A stretch of DNA of 64,000 bases from positions 369,542 to 433,541 of the forward strand of contig NZ_QVMJ01000003.1 in NCBI RefSeq assembly GCF_010500955.1, read 5' to 3'. The number at the start of each line of letters is the position of its first letter. Position 1 is the first letter of the stretch. This DNA is from Bacteroides sp. 519 (GTDB taxonomy: Bacteria; Bacteroidota; Bacteroidia; Bacteroidales; Bacteroidaceae). The translations under genes and the position numbers were made by a program. The notes beneath the pieces are model-generated. The model made no database searches. It saw only the letters and a list, made by a program, of their open reading frames with translations, and was not told the DNA's origin. This document shows, one piece after another, positions 1 to 7,936 of the stretch.

Positions 1-466
1 TATCGTTAACGTATTGCAATTTGTCTGTAGCTGTAGCTAATTGGGTTAACTCTTCGCTGAAACCAGGTTCAAAAAGATGTTGATAGCGGCCAGTAAATTC
101 CTGAAAGCGCAAACTACAATGACTTTCGAATGATGCTTCCAAACGCTCCGGACGCGAATCGACAAATGAGAAGTTAAAACGTAGTACCAGGAATTTTGCC
201 CGCAAGTTGGTGGGATGTTGATAAATCCACTGGTTACCAAAAAGCTCTTCAAACCGGTCGGCATTATTGATATCGTAATAAGCATCGAGTACATTTAGCA
301 GCAAGCTCTTGCCAAATCGACGGGGACGAATCAGAAAGAAAAATGAAGCAGCTTGCTCTATTAAAGGGATAAAGTGAGTTTTATCTACATAGTAATAGTT
401 ATCGCGAACCATGCGTACGTAATCTGTTATTCCGTAAGGTATGCCTTTTGCTGTTATAGGTGTCAT
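1..466 (-). CDS. AAA-ATPase-like protein (DUF1703-type), N-terminal part, runs off the window
   Basis: The reading frame opens at the ATG complementary to 464-466 and stays open to base 1, so only about 155 N-terminal residues are present. It starts MTPITAKGIPYGITDYVRMV and carries a YYVDKTHFIPL stretch followed by LIRPRRFGKSLLLNVLDAYY, the P-loop region typical of the AAA-ATPase-like family found in large numbers in Bacteroidota and usually followed by a C-terminal PD-(D/E)XK (DUF1703) domain. That domain would lie outside the window. The biological role of the family is not known. It is not obviously in an operon with the next gene, which starts on the same strand about 760 bases upstream and ends 35 bases before this start. 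Confidence 0.85.
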   Translation of the reverse strand, partial: MTPITAKGIPYGITDYVRMVRDNYYYVDKTHFIPLIEQAASFFFLIRPRRFGKSLLLNVLDAYYDINNADRFEELFGNQWIYQHPTNLRAKFLVLRFNFSFVDSRPERLEASFESHCSLRFQEFTGRYQHLFEPGFSEELTQLATATDKLQYVND

Positions 467-500
467 AGTTGAAAACTTTTTATGTACACAAAGATAATTA

Positions 501-1229
501 TTAGTTCCGTATAGGCAACCTAACCCAGAGCCTTCGTGGTATAAAACGCCAGAAAAAAACCAGCAAGCAATACTTCCAATCAATGGTTACATAGCTTTTC
601 TGATGGAGAACTGCTTTCACTATATGTTGAGCTACTTTCTCGGGTAACAACATAAAAGGGTAGTTTTTATTATCGTTAAGCAGTTCGGTACGCACAAAGC
701 CGGGCCGAATATCGGTAAAGGTTATCGGAATCTTTTGCATCCTTGTTAACTGTTCCAGCGATTCGATGTATAAGTTCTGAAAACCTTTTGATGCAGAATA
801 AGAGGGAGCCGACCCAAGTCCCTTGGTACCAGCAATAGAACTGATTACGGCTATGTGTCCTTTCCCTTGTTGCTGAAAATAATGATAGGCGGAGAGTACC
901 ATACGGGTAAATCCGTTCACATTGGTTTCTAATGTTTGAAATTCTATTTCAGAATTTAATGTGGGATTTTGCTTCCCTATGCCCGAACTCAGGAAGAAGA
1001 TATCCATTCCTCCTAGTTTTTCAATCAGTTGGGTTAAGTGATCAGGTGCTTCCGGGGAAGTTACATCCAGTTGTTGGGTTTGGTATCCCTGAGGGTCGGT
1101 GGCTTTTAATTCTTCCAGACGGTCGGCACGTCGACCAGCAATGCCAACGTACCAGCCTTGTTTTCGGAAGAGTTTGGCTACTTCCAAGCCGATTCCGGAG
1201 GTAGCACCTATGATGATGATTCGGTTCAT
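501..1229 (-). CDS. short-chain dehydrogenase/reductase (SDR)
   Basis: Classical SDR of about 242 residues. The N-terminus MNRIIIIGATSGIGLEVAKL holds the TGxxxGIG-type dinucleotide-binding motif, and the SSIAGT ... YSASKG stretch gives the catalytic Ser and Tyr-x-x-x-Lys. The substrate cannot be told from sequence. The frame is open 13 codons further upstream (to 1268), but the methionine at 1227-1229 sits directly before the Rossmann strand and is the better start. The gene lies 45 bases downstream of the glucosaminidase gene on the same strand and may be read with it. The C-terminal part (YVTIDWKYCLLVFFWRFIPRRLW) is hydrophobic and basic, as in several SDRs that sit on membranes. Confidence 0.9.
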   Translation of the reverse strand: MNRIIIIGATSGIGLEVAKLFRKQGWYVGIAGRRADRLEELKATDPQGYQTQQLDVTSPEAPDHLTQLIEKLGGMDIFFLSSGIGKQNPTLNSEIEFQTLETNVNGFTRMVLSAYHYFQQQGKGHIAVISSIAGTKGLGSAPSYSASKGFQNLYIESLEQLTRMQKIPITFTDIRPGFVRTELLNDNKNYPFMLLPEKVAQHIVKAVLHQKSYVTIDWKYCLLVFFWRFIPRRLWVRLPIRN

Positions 1230-1274
1230 GATGGATTGCTTCAAGTTATGAGAAGCAAAGATAGGCAAAGGAAA

Positions 1275-2450
1275 TTAATTAAGCCTATGTTTTGTAAAAC
1301 TCTCCAACTCCAATATCAATCTCATTAAATCTTTTCCATACTTAGAATCAACAGCCCACGCCTTACCCATTCTAGTTACAGTACAACCTTTATTGAACAA
1401 ATATCTGTCGTGCCGTGGGTCTTTCGTTGTGTTTCTTGGTTTAGGATAGTTCTTCATCCCTGCATACAGTGCCAGATGATCAAGATGGGCATCAATTCCA
1501 TCTTCCCAAGAATCAAAGTACATAAAGTCATCTGGGCTATCTCCGTTTCTTCCTTGTTTTTTTAAGCCACAAGGATTTTTGTGATCCACACTAACACTTC
1601 CACCATACCATCCATAACCTGTTTCTTTTGCCGACTGACAGTAGGCTACAACCGGATTAATGCCAAGAACCATGCTTCGTTTCCAATAATAATTGGCTAA
1701 TTTGATGAATGTTTCTGTTGCACCTTTTCTATGTGCCCAGTTTTTAGCAGTCTCGAGAGCTACTGTTGAAGAGTCTTCTATTAAATAAAAGAGTTCATAT
1801 CGTTCCAGAATGGTTTCATCTCTATGTAGAAATGCCCGATCTATTCGTCCATTAGAATCGATATTAATAATCAGTTCTTGTTCTTGTTTTTCGAATTCGA
1901 CACTCAAAACTGTGACAGGGATATGGCGTATTTGGTGTCCTCCACCATTTAGTGGCAAGCATTTTACATTAACAAAAGATACCGGACAACAAACATGTGC
2001 TTTTAAAAGAGCAAGTATCTCATTTTTTCCTGTCTCTGTACAGTATAAAGGATTGTTCTGCAATTTGCCTGTTATAACTGTTCGGTTAAACGAAGTGAGC
2101 AACGTAGACAGACACGCTGCTGTTTTTTCGCGTTGATTATCATTGTAAAAGCCCTCTGTTAGTAAAGCTGTAACAGCATCTAACTGGGTACGAGAAAGGA
2201 TGGTTGCAAAATCAAGGGCACGGATTGAATGCTCTAACGAAGGTATAAAGTAAATAATGTCTTCTTTCTTTTCCTTCGCTTCCTCTACCCTATTCTCTTT
2301 TAATGCTTTATGCATGTAATAAAACAGTTCAAGCAACTCGCCATTAGTTACCTTTTTGGCGATAAGTTGATGAGGAACTAAGAATAACAGAACTAACAAA
2401 GCAAACTGAGTTTTCTTTGTTGCAAAGCGAAATAAATGATTTGTTTTCAT
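1275..2450 (-). CDS. secreted glucosaminidase-domain protein (endo-beta-N-acetylglucosaminidase family)
   Basis: 391-residue protein with a Sec-type signal peptide (basic start, then FALLVLLFLVPHQLIA). The C-terminal ~130 residues match the glucosaminidase fold of FlgJ/GH73-type peptidoglycan hydrolases: YWKRSMVLGINPVVAYCQ, then AKETGYGWYGG with the likely catalytic Glu at residue 276, and a SWEDGIDAHLDHLALYAG stretch. The N-terminal ~230 residues are not recognised. It should cleave N-acetylglucosaminyl bonds in the periplasm or outside. It follows the regulator gene by 108 bases on the same strand and so may be part of the sugar-salvage operon upstream, to which it could supply amino sugars. 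The family call is firm; the exact bond cut is inferred. Confidence 0.8.
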   Translation of the reverse strand: MKTNHLFRFATKKTQFALLVLLFLVPHQLIAKKVTNGELLELFYYMHKALKENRVEEAKEKKEDIIYFIPSLEHSIRALDFATILSRTQLDAVTALLTEGFYNDNQREKTAACLSTLLTSFNRTVITGKLQNNPLYCTETGKNEILALLKAHVCCPVSFVNVKCLPLNGGGHQIRHIPVTVLSVEFEKQEQELIINIDSNGRIDRAFLHRDETILERYELFYLIEDSSTVALETAKNWAHRKGATETFIKLANYYWKRSMVLGINPVVAYCQSAKETGYGWYGGSVSVDHKNPCGLKKQGRNGDSPDDFMYFDSWEDGIDAHLDHLALYAGMKNYPKPRNTTKDPRHDRYLFNKGCTVTRMGKAWAVDSKYGKDLMRLILELESFTKHRLN

Positions 2451-2558
2451 GGCTACAAGTTTTATGCAGCCAAGCTAAAACCCTTTAATCAGATTAAATA
2501 CAAAATCATTCAGAGATTTTAAAAAAGATGAGTCGGATATATTCGGATTGAAATATAT

Positions 2559-4886
2559 TTATCCGGAAATATCCGAGTTCTTTTCATTTAGTTGCCTGGT
2601 AGACAGTGTAGACTTATATAATTTATTACACAATAAATCTTTATTCTTCATTTTATCTGCCTGGATATTTATTTTTCTTCTGTCATCGCTAACATAGTTG
2701 CTGTCTCTATCTATTACATTAGCTACTTTATTGGGCTTAATCCCAGGGAAAGCCAAATAAATAACTGCTATTGTTTGCTGATCTAGACTCAATTTTAAAT
2801 GGTTGCGCAGTTGTAAATGTATAGCCCAGAACTCAGCACCTAATTTCTCGACTTCCTTAGTGTCTTTTTTATTAAATGCCTCTCTTATTTTATTAAACAA
2901 CGCATCTTCTAATTGTTGTTTGGTATCTGCTTTAGCTCTGGATCGAAATAAAAGGATTAAACCTATTATTACTAGTACACCCACAACCACACTTACTATT
3001 ACTATCCATGATATTTGTGTGGATGGAGTAATGGTAATTGCTTGAAGCTTGTGATTAACCAAATTATACCTATAAAGCCCTCCCGAAGAGCCCAAAAATA
3101 CATCAATCAACCCATTTTCATTGTATTTATTAGGTACAATGGCAACATCCGAAAATGTTAAATCAGTAGAAAACTGATGCAATACATTGTTGTTATCCCG
3201 ACACCCTATGCCAGTATTACCTATTAAGAGGTTATTATTGTTTATAATAGCTTTGGTTGTTGAGGTTGAATTAAGAAGGGTGATTGCGTTTTTTTCTTTC
3301 AAATAAATGCCTTTATTGGTAAGCAAATATAGTTTATCTTGTGATGTTTGCATTTGCTGTACACTTCCAATTGTTTCGAAGTCTGAATTCGGTATCGAAA
3401 GTAAAGTGTCTTTATGCAACCTGAACACTCCTTTTGTTAAGGATGAAACATAAATACTGTCTCTCTTCACAATATCTGTTATATAAAGATTGGAGTAGTC
3501 TATTGTTGGCTCTGTGCGAATAGTATCAAACTTTTTATTCTTATCCGGATTAGTAATAGCATATAAAAATTTCCGAGAACCGACATACAAACGATCGTCA
3601 AAGTATGCCAGACTTTTAAAGTCGTAATCCTTATTTTCTCCCAATATAGTAGCTTTGTGCTTTTCGCAATCAATCTTATACAATCGTTTGGAAGTAATAG
3701 CCCAAAGATAATTAGGAGATAAACAGATGTCAACTATGTTTTCCTGAGTGTCGAAACCAGTTAAAATCCCTACAGGATTAGATACAGCTGTGTTACAATC
3801 AAAAGAATGCAGCCTTCCCTCCTTGGTAATAAAGAAAGATTGATTATCATCTTTTTTAATTGCTGCTATTACATGGTTAGAATCGCCTAACGGATTTTGA
3901 TGTTTGGAAAGTATATAAAGTGTATGGTTACAAGTTATAAGAATAAAATCTTCTCCTTCATAAATAAAATTCTTGTAATTACTGCTCAGTATGGAGCACA
4001 TCTTCAAAGAACATTTTCCGTTGTTGTTTTTGAATGTTATTTTGTTAGAAAACAGCTTCCATTCAACTTCGGCGTCTGGCCTGATATAAGCAAAGTATTT
4101 TTCGTTACTACTTACAGGAATCGAATCAATTACTGTTTTGCTTTTCATGTCAAACACATATCTACACTCCTGCGACGAAGCATATAGTGTATCTTTAGAC
4201 TCGTATAGATGAAGGATTTCTCTTTTTATAGGAGTCTCTTTTGTTTCTGTTCTTGTAGTATCGGCAAGTATCAACCCTGTTTCTGTAGCACAAAACACAT
4301 CTTTCCCTTTCACTAAAATCTTGTTTACACGATAATGCTTTTCAGTATGTGTATCTGGGCGATAAATCTTTTTCAGAAGTGTATCTCCTTTCAATATATC
4401 ATCTTTTGTTAAGAGATAAGCTCCCGAACTTGTTGCTAAAAACAAACTTCCCTGATCCTCTGTTATACTATATGTTGCATAACTGGTTATCGGATTGGGT
4501 TCGTATATATAATTTTCGAGTTTAATGCTATATTGCTTCTCTTCTATTACTTTGTAGTCTCTTATTTTTATCCATATCAACCCTTCGTTCCGCACTCCAA
4601 GCCAAAAGGTAGAATCGCTTTCTTCTAATATATCATAAATCCGGTTAGGTCGGGTTTTAACAATACGTTGTTCATTGGTAGTTCTGTTTAGAATAGCAAA
4701 ACCTCCAGCGTCAAATCCTATAAAATAAGTGTCATTATGAATTCTTGAAGAAGAAACACAGCTGGTTTTTAAGGTAAAATCTATCTGGCTATGAACAAGT
4801 TGAGGTTCTACTTCCTTGCTTATGTCTGTGCAAGATATACATGTAAACAGAAAGAAAACAAATAGATATAGATTACAGGTTCTCAT
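2559..4886 (-). CDS. membrane-anchored regulator: periplasmic beta-propeller sensor, one TM helix, cytoplasmic LuxR-like HTH
   Basis: About 775 residues. The start at 4884-4886 gives a compact lipoprotein-like signal (MRTCNLYLFVFFLFTCISC, Cys19); an in-frame ATG 21 bases upstream is possible. Residues ~30-610 are repetitive beta-rich sequence of the two-component-regulator propeller type (NRIYDILEESDSTFWLG; SSGAYLL; KRLYKIDCEKHKA). A strong transmembrane helix (ISWIVIVSVVVGVLVIIGLI) lies near residues 624-646, followed by a charged linker and a C-terminal segment, LSLDQQTIAVIYLAFPG then NKVANVIDRDSNYVS, that resembles a LuxR-type helix-turn-helix. No kinase or receiver domain is visible, so signal and DNA binding would sit in one chain. 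It is 33 bases downstream of the BadF-type kinase gene, suggesting that it senses cell-wall sugars. Target genes are unknown. Confidence 0.7.
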   Translation of the reverse strand: MRTCNLYLFVFFLFTCISCTDISKEVEPQLVHSQIDFTLKTSCVSSSRIHNDTYFIGFDAGGFAILNRTTNEQRIVKTRPNRIYDILEESDSTFWLGVRNEGLIWIKIRDYKVIEEKQYSIKLENYIYEPNPITSYATYSITEDQGSLFLATSSGAYLLTKDDILKGDTLLKKIYRPDTHTEKHYRVNKILVKGKDVFCATETGLILADTTRTETKETPIKREILHLYESKDTLYASSQECRYVFDMKSKTVIDSIPVSSNEKYFAYIRPDAEVEWKLFSNKITFKNNNGKCSLKMCSILSSNYKNFIYEGEDFILITCNHTLYILSKHQNPLGDSNHVIAAIKKDDNQSFFITKEGRLHSFDCNTAVSNPVGILTGFDTQENIVDICLSPNYLWAITSKRLYKIDCEKHKATILGENKDYDFKSLAYFDDRLYVGSRKFLYAITNPDKNKKFDTIRTEPTIDYSNLYITDIVKRDSIYVSSLTKGVFRLHKDTLLSIPNSDFETIGSVQQMQTSQDKLYLLTNKGIYLKEKNAITLLNSTSTTKAIINNNNLLIGNTGIGCRDNNNVLHQFSTDLTFSDVAIVPNKYNENGLIDVFLGSSGGLYRYNLVNHKLQAITITPSTQISWIVIVSVVVGVLVIIGLILLFRSRAKADTKQQLEDALFNKIREAFNKKDTKEVEKLGAEFWAIHLQLRNHLKLSLDQQTIAVIYLAFPGIKPNKVANVIDRDSNYVSDDRRKINIQADKMKNKDLLCNKLYKSTLSTRQLNEKNSDISG

Positions 4887-4919
4887 AAGAATTAGATTTA
4901 AAACCAATGTAAGAAAATA

Positions 4920-5753
4920 CTAGCAATGATACTCTACAAGCCCCTCCACCGGATCTACTTCAATGGATTCAATAGTAACGCCACATTGCCCGGCAGCCTC
5001 TATTAATACTTCTTTGTAGTGCCAGGCTATAGAACCGGTAAAGTAAACCGGATGTTGCAGGTAATCGTACTGTTTCACATTCCGTTCAATGAACGATTTG
5101 AAACAACGGATAACCAATTCTTTAACCTCGGCTACATCTATATGCTCCAACAAGAAAGGAGATAGGCTTGCCAGAAAACGATTGGGAAACGGCTGACGAT
5201 ACACTTTTTCAATAACATCGGCAGGGGTTAACGCGTATTTATGCAGGAACGCTTCTTTCAAGCCATCGGGTAATTGGTTCTTCAGTAAATCACCAATCAA
5301 TGTTCGTCCCAATACGGCTCCGCTGCCTTCATCTCCTAGAATATAACCTAATGGCGATATGTTCTTTACTATCTCGTTTCCATTGTAGTAACAAGAGTTT
5401 GAGCCGGTGCCCAGAATGCATACTATGCCGGGATTGTTGCCACACATACTGCGGGCAGCTCCCATCATATCGCTTTCTACTGTAATTGTTTGGGTTATAG
5501 GGAAGTGATCCGAGAAGAGTTTATAAACAACTGGTTTCTTATCGGGTGTACAACCGGCTCCATAAAAATGCAAGGCATCAATAGCCACAGTGCCCAGTTC
5601 GGTAAGAAGCTCGTTTTTAATTCTTTGCCCAGCCTCTTCAACTGTTTGGAAATAAGGATTTAATCCTTTGGTTTGAAAGGATCGAACTCTTTTGTTTTCA
5701 TCAACCAATGCCCATTTTGTTTTGGTTGAACCACTGTCGGCTATCAGTTTCAT
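4920..5753 (-). CDS. BadF/BadG-type sugar kinase, MurK/N-acetylglucosamine kinase-like
   Basis: 277-residue ASKHA-fold kinase. MKLIADSGSTKTKWALVD forms phosphate-binding motif 1. ESD (residues 93-95), GTGSNS (115-120) and GDEGSG (140-145) are the remaining nucleotide and sugar motifs of the BadF/BcrA/N-acetylglucosamine kinase family. Members with this length and start in Bacteroidales phosphorylate N-acetylmuramic acid and/or N-acetylglucosamine in the cytoplasm. The adjoining COG4299 membrane protein, 5 bases upstream, matches the murT-murK arrangement described for Tannerella, which supports a MurNAc/GlcNAc kinase role. No murQ etherase gene is visible in this window, so which of the two sugars is used remains open. 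Confidence 0.85.
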   Translation of the reverse strand: MKLIADSGSTKTKWALVDENKRVRSFQTKGLNPYFQTVEEAGQRIKNELLTELGTVAIDALHFYGAGCTPDKKPVVYKLFSDHFPITQTITVESDMMGAARSMCGNNPGIVCILGTGSNSCYYNGNEIVKNISPLGYILGDEGSGAVLGRTLIGDLLKNQLPDGLKEAFLHKYALTPADVIEKVYRQPFPNRFLASLSPFLLEHIDVAEVKELVIRCFKSFIERNVKQYDYLQHPVYFTGSIAWHYKEVLIEAAGQCGVTIESIEVDPVEGLVEYHC

Positions 5754-5758
5754 TCAAA

Positions 5759-6835
5759 TTATATTTTAATATATATCTTCTTTTTATAAAGGTTATATCC
5801 AACGGCCCAGTTCAGGGTAACAAACAACAATGCATAAACAAGCGATGCCAGATAGTTACCAAACACAGGTTGAAGTACCTCTTTATAAACAAATCCTTGT
5901 GCGCTTCCTCCAAATGTAGCAAGTACACCGGCTAATACATAAATAAATAGCGGGTTTACTCCAAATACCTCGAACGGGCGGCTCCATTTCTTTCTCCCTT
6001 TTACATCGATAATCCACAAGAGCAATGCTTGTAAGGACGATGCCATACCACAGGTTACCAGTACAAAAGAGGGCGACCATATTTTTTTATTAATCGGGCA
6101 AGCGTAACTCAACAAATAACCAACAAATGCCAACGAAACGCCAACAATGAATAGTTGCTCTATCTTTTCGTGAATATTATCCAAATTCATAATCAGTTTG
6201 CCACACCAAAAGCCTATCAGCACATGGGCAACAGCTGGAATGGTACTTAATATACCTTCGGGATCGATACCGTTATCGTTATACATATGATTAAGCCCCA
6301 ATACGGCACGGTCAACAATAGAGAGTATGCTGGTTTGATCGTAGGCAAAACCGTTTCCGGCATAGAGTATAATAAGATAAACGCCCAGTATTCCGGCAAT
6401 AATATAGGGTATATATCGATGTTTTACACTGCAAGCAATCAACGATACTATTCCATAGCAGAGGCCTAAACGACCAAGGACACCCATAATACGTAGATTT
6501 TCGAACGACCAGAAACCTTGGCGAAGCATCAGGCCCAGCCACGAAAGTGCCATACCCAAAACAAATATCACAATAGTACGCTTTGCTATTTTACCTACGG
6601 AATCTTTAGTTAAAGAGAAATTATATTTCCGCAGGGATATATAGGTAGATATACCCATAATAAACATAAAGAAGGGAAATACCAGATCGGTTGGGGTAAG
6701 ACCATTCCACTGTGCATGCCTTAGAGGTTCATAAACGTATTGCCAGCTACCAGGGTTGTTAACCAGAATCATACCTGCAATAGTAATACCCCGAAGTACA
6801 TCAAGGGCCAAAAGTCGATTTGAATTTGTTTTCAT
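5759..6835 (-). CDS. COG4299/DUF5009 inner-membrane protein (MurT/NagX-like)
   Basis: 358-residue polytopic membrane protein with about 10 hydrophobic segments. It starts MKTNSNRLLALDVLRGITIA, followed by PTDLVFPFFMFIMGISTYIS, both hallmarks of the COG4299 family (heparan-alpha-glucosaminide N-acetyltransferase-like, NagX). A Tannerella forsythia member was reported to import N-acetylmuramic acid (MurT). Other members are annotated as acyltransferases, so transport is an inference drawn from its position 5 bases upstream of the BadF-type kinase. A Bacteroidota -7-like element TATTTTTG lies on the minus strand at 6869-6876, 34 bases upstream of the start, and is the likely operon promoter; no convincing -33 element was seen. 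Confidence 0.8.
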   Translation of the reverse strand: MKTNSNRLLALDVLRGITIAGMILVNNPGSWQYVYEPLRHAQWNGLTPTDLVFPFFMFIMGISTYISLRKYNFSLTKDSVGKIAKRTIVIFVLGMALSWLGLMLRQGFWSFENLRIMGVLGRLGLCYGIVSLIACSVKHRYIPYIIAGILGVYLIILYAGNGFAYDQTSILSIVDRAVLGLNHMYNDNGIDPEGILSTIPAVAHVLIGFWCGKLIMNLDNIHEKIEQLFIVGVSLAFVGYLLSYACPINKKIWSPSFVLVTCGMASSLQALLLWIIDVKGRKKWSRPFEVFGVNPLFIYVLAGVLATFGGSAQGFVYKEVLQPVFGNYLASLVYALLFVTLNWAVGYNLYKKKIYIKI

Positions 6836-7045
6836 AGTACATTAATTATTTGTGGTTATTAACTGCTACAAAAATACAAAATGAAAGTAAATGAATTGCT
6901 ATAAGCTAAACTTAAATTCCTACCTTTTGTTAGTGTTTATATAAAAACACATCCTGATAAACAAACACGCCTATAATCTGTTATAATTAAATGGAAAATG
7001 GATACACAAACATGTATCTGTCACTTGTATTTAATTATACTCAAT

Positions 7046-7831
7046 ATGGAAATTCTTCATACTTTTTTGCTACCTTCTGCATGGATAGCCTTACTTACAC
7101 TGACTCTACTGGAAGTGGTTCTTGGTATCGATAACGTTGTTTTCCTATCCATTATGTCGTCTAAGTTGCCCGAGAATCAACAGGGCAAGGCACAAAACAC
7201 CGGACTGTTTCTGGCAATGCTGGCCCGTATCGCCTTATTGTTTGGAATATCTTTACTGATGCAGTTAACCAAACCATTTTATTCATTCGATGCACATTGG
7301 ATTACAGGTGGTGTTACCGGACAATCGCTCATTGTACTCGTTGGCGGATTATTTTTGTTATACAAAAGTGTAAGTGAGATACATGATAAACTTGAGGGAA
7401 CCAGCGAAAATAAAAGTACTAAGAAAAAGGTGAGTTTCTGGGGCATAATTGGCCAGATAGTAGCACTCGATATTGTCTTTTCGTTTGATAGTGTGCTTAC
7501 GGCCGTGGGTATGGTAAGTTTCAGAGACTTTGGTTATGTAGGAGCAATGGCAATTATGGTAACAGCTATTGTGGCTTCGGTAGTTATAATGATGTGGTTT
7601 CTTAAACCAATCAGCAATTTCGTAGGCAAGCATCCCACTGTACAAATGCTGGCATTATCTTTCCTTATCTTAATTGCGGTAATGTTATTGGTGGAAGCTG
7701 CACACCTTTCGAATATAGTAATATTTGGTAATGCAATTCAGGAAATTCCTAAAGGATATATCTATTTCGCAATAGGATTTGCTCTGTTGGTAGAGTATTT
7801 AAACTTGCGGGCGCGAAAGAAGAAAAAGTAA
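7046..7831 (+). CDS. TerC-family integral membrane protein
   Basis: 261 residues, about seven to eight transmembrane helices. LLEVVLGIDNVVFLSI near residues 22-36 and ALDIVFSFDSVLTAVGM in the middle carry the conserved acidic residues of the TerC family, which is linked to metal-ion export and tellurite resistance, for example manganese efflux during protein export in other bacteria. The frame is open 16 codons upstream (from 6998), but the methionine at 7046 begins the first conserved helix and is the preferred start. It ends with a basic tail (LRARKKKK). It stands alone on the plus strand, converging on the HEAT/DUF1080 gene. The transported ion cannot be told from sequence. Confidence 0.9.
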   Translation: MEILHTFLLPSAWIALLTLTLLEVVLGIDNVVFLSIMSSKLPENQQGKAQNTGLFLAMLARIALLFGISLLMQLTKPFYSFDAHWITGGVTGQSLIVLVGGLFLLYKSVSEIHDKLEGTSENKSTKKKVSFWGIIGQIVALDIVFSFDSVLTAVGMVSFRDFGYVGAMAIMVTAIVASVVIMMWFLKPISNFVGKHPTVQMLALSFLILIAVMLLVEAAHLSNIVIFGNAIQEIPKGYIYFAIGFALLVEYLNLRARKKKK

Positions 7832-7936
7832 TGAGTAGTGAGTAGTGAGTAGTGAGTAATGAGTTTTGAGTTACCATGCGGCATCGTTAACTCAAAACTC
7901 ATTACTCAAAACTCATTACTCAAAACTCATTACTCA
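7832..7936. repeat. intergenic hairpin, GAGTAGTGAGT word class, with CCATGCGGCAT centre
   Basis: Left arm: repeated words TGAGTAGTGAG and TGAGTAATGAGTTTTGAG. Right arm: the complement (CTCAAAACTCATTACTCA, three times over). The middle (about 7871-7889) reads TTACCATGCGGCATCGTTAA. The element fills the entire gap between two convergent genes, and the TGA stop of the minus-strand gene (7934-7936) is made of arm sequence. It could serve as a bidirectional terminator-like structure, but there is no T-run. Confidence 0.9.

Noticed and set aside
46-294. Plus-strand or other minus-frame small genes at the window start
   Set aside because: They are shadows of the AAA-ATPase-like frame that is open from 466 down to base 1.
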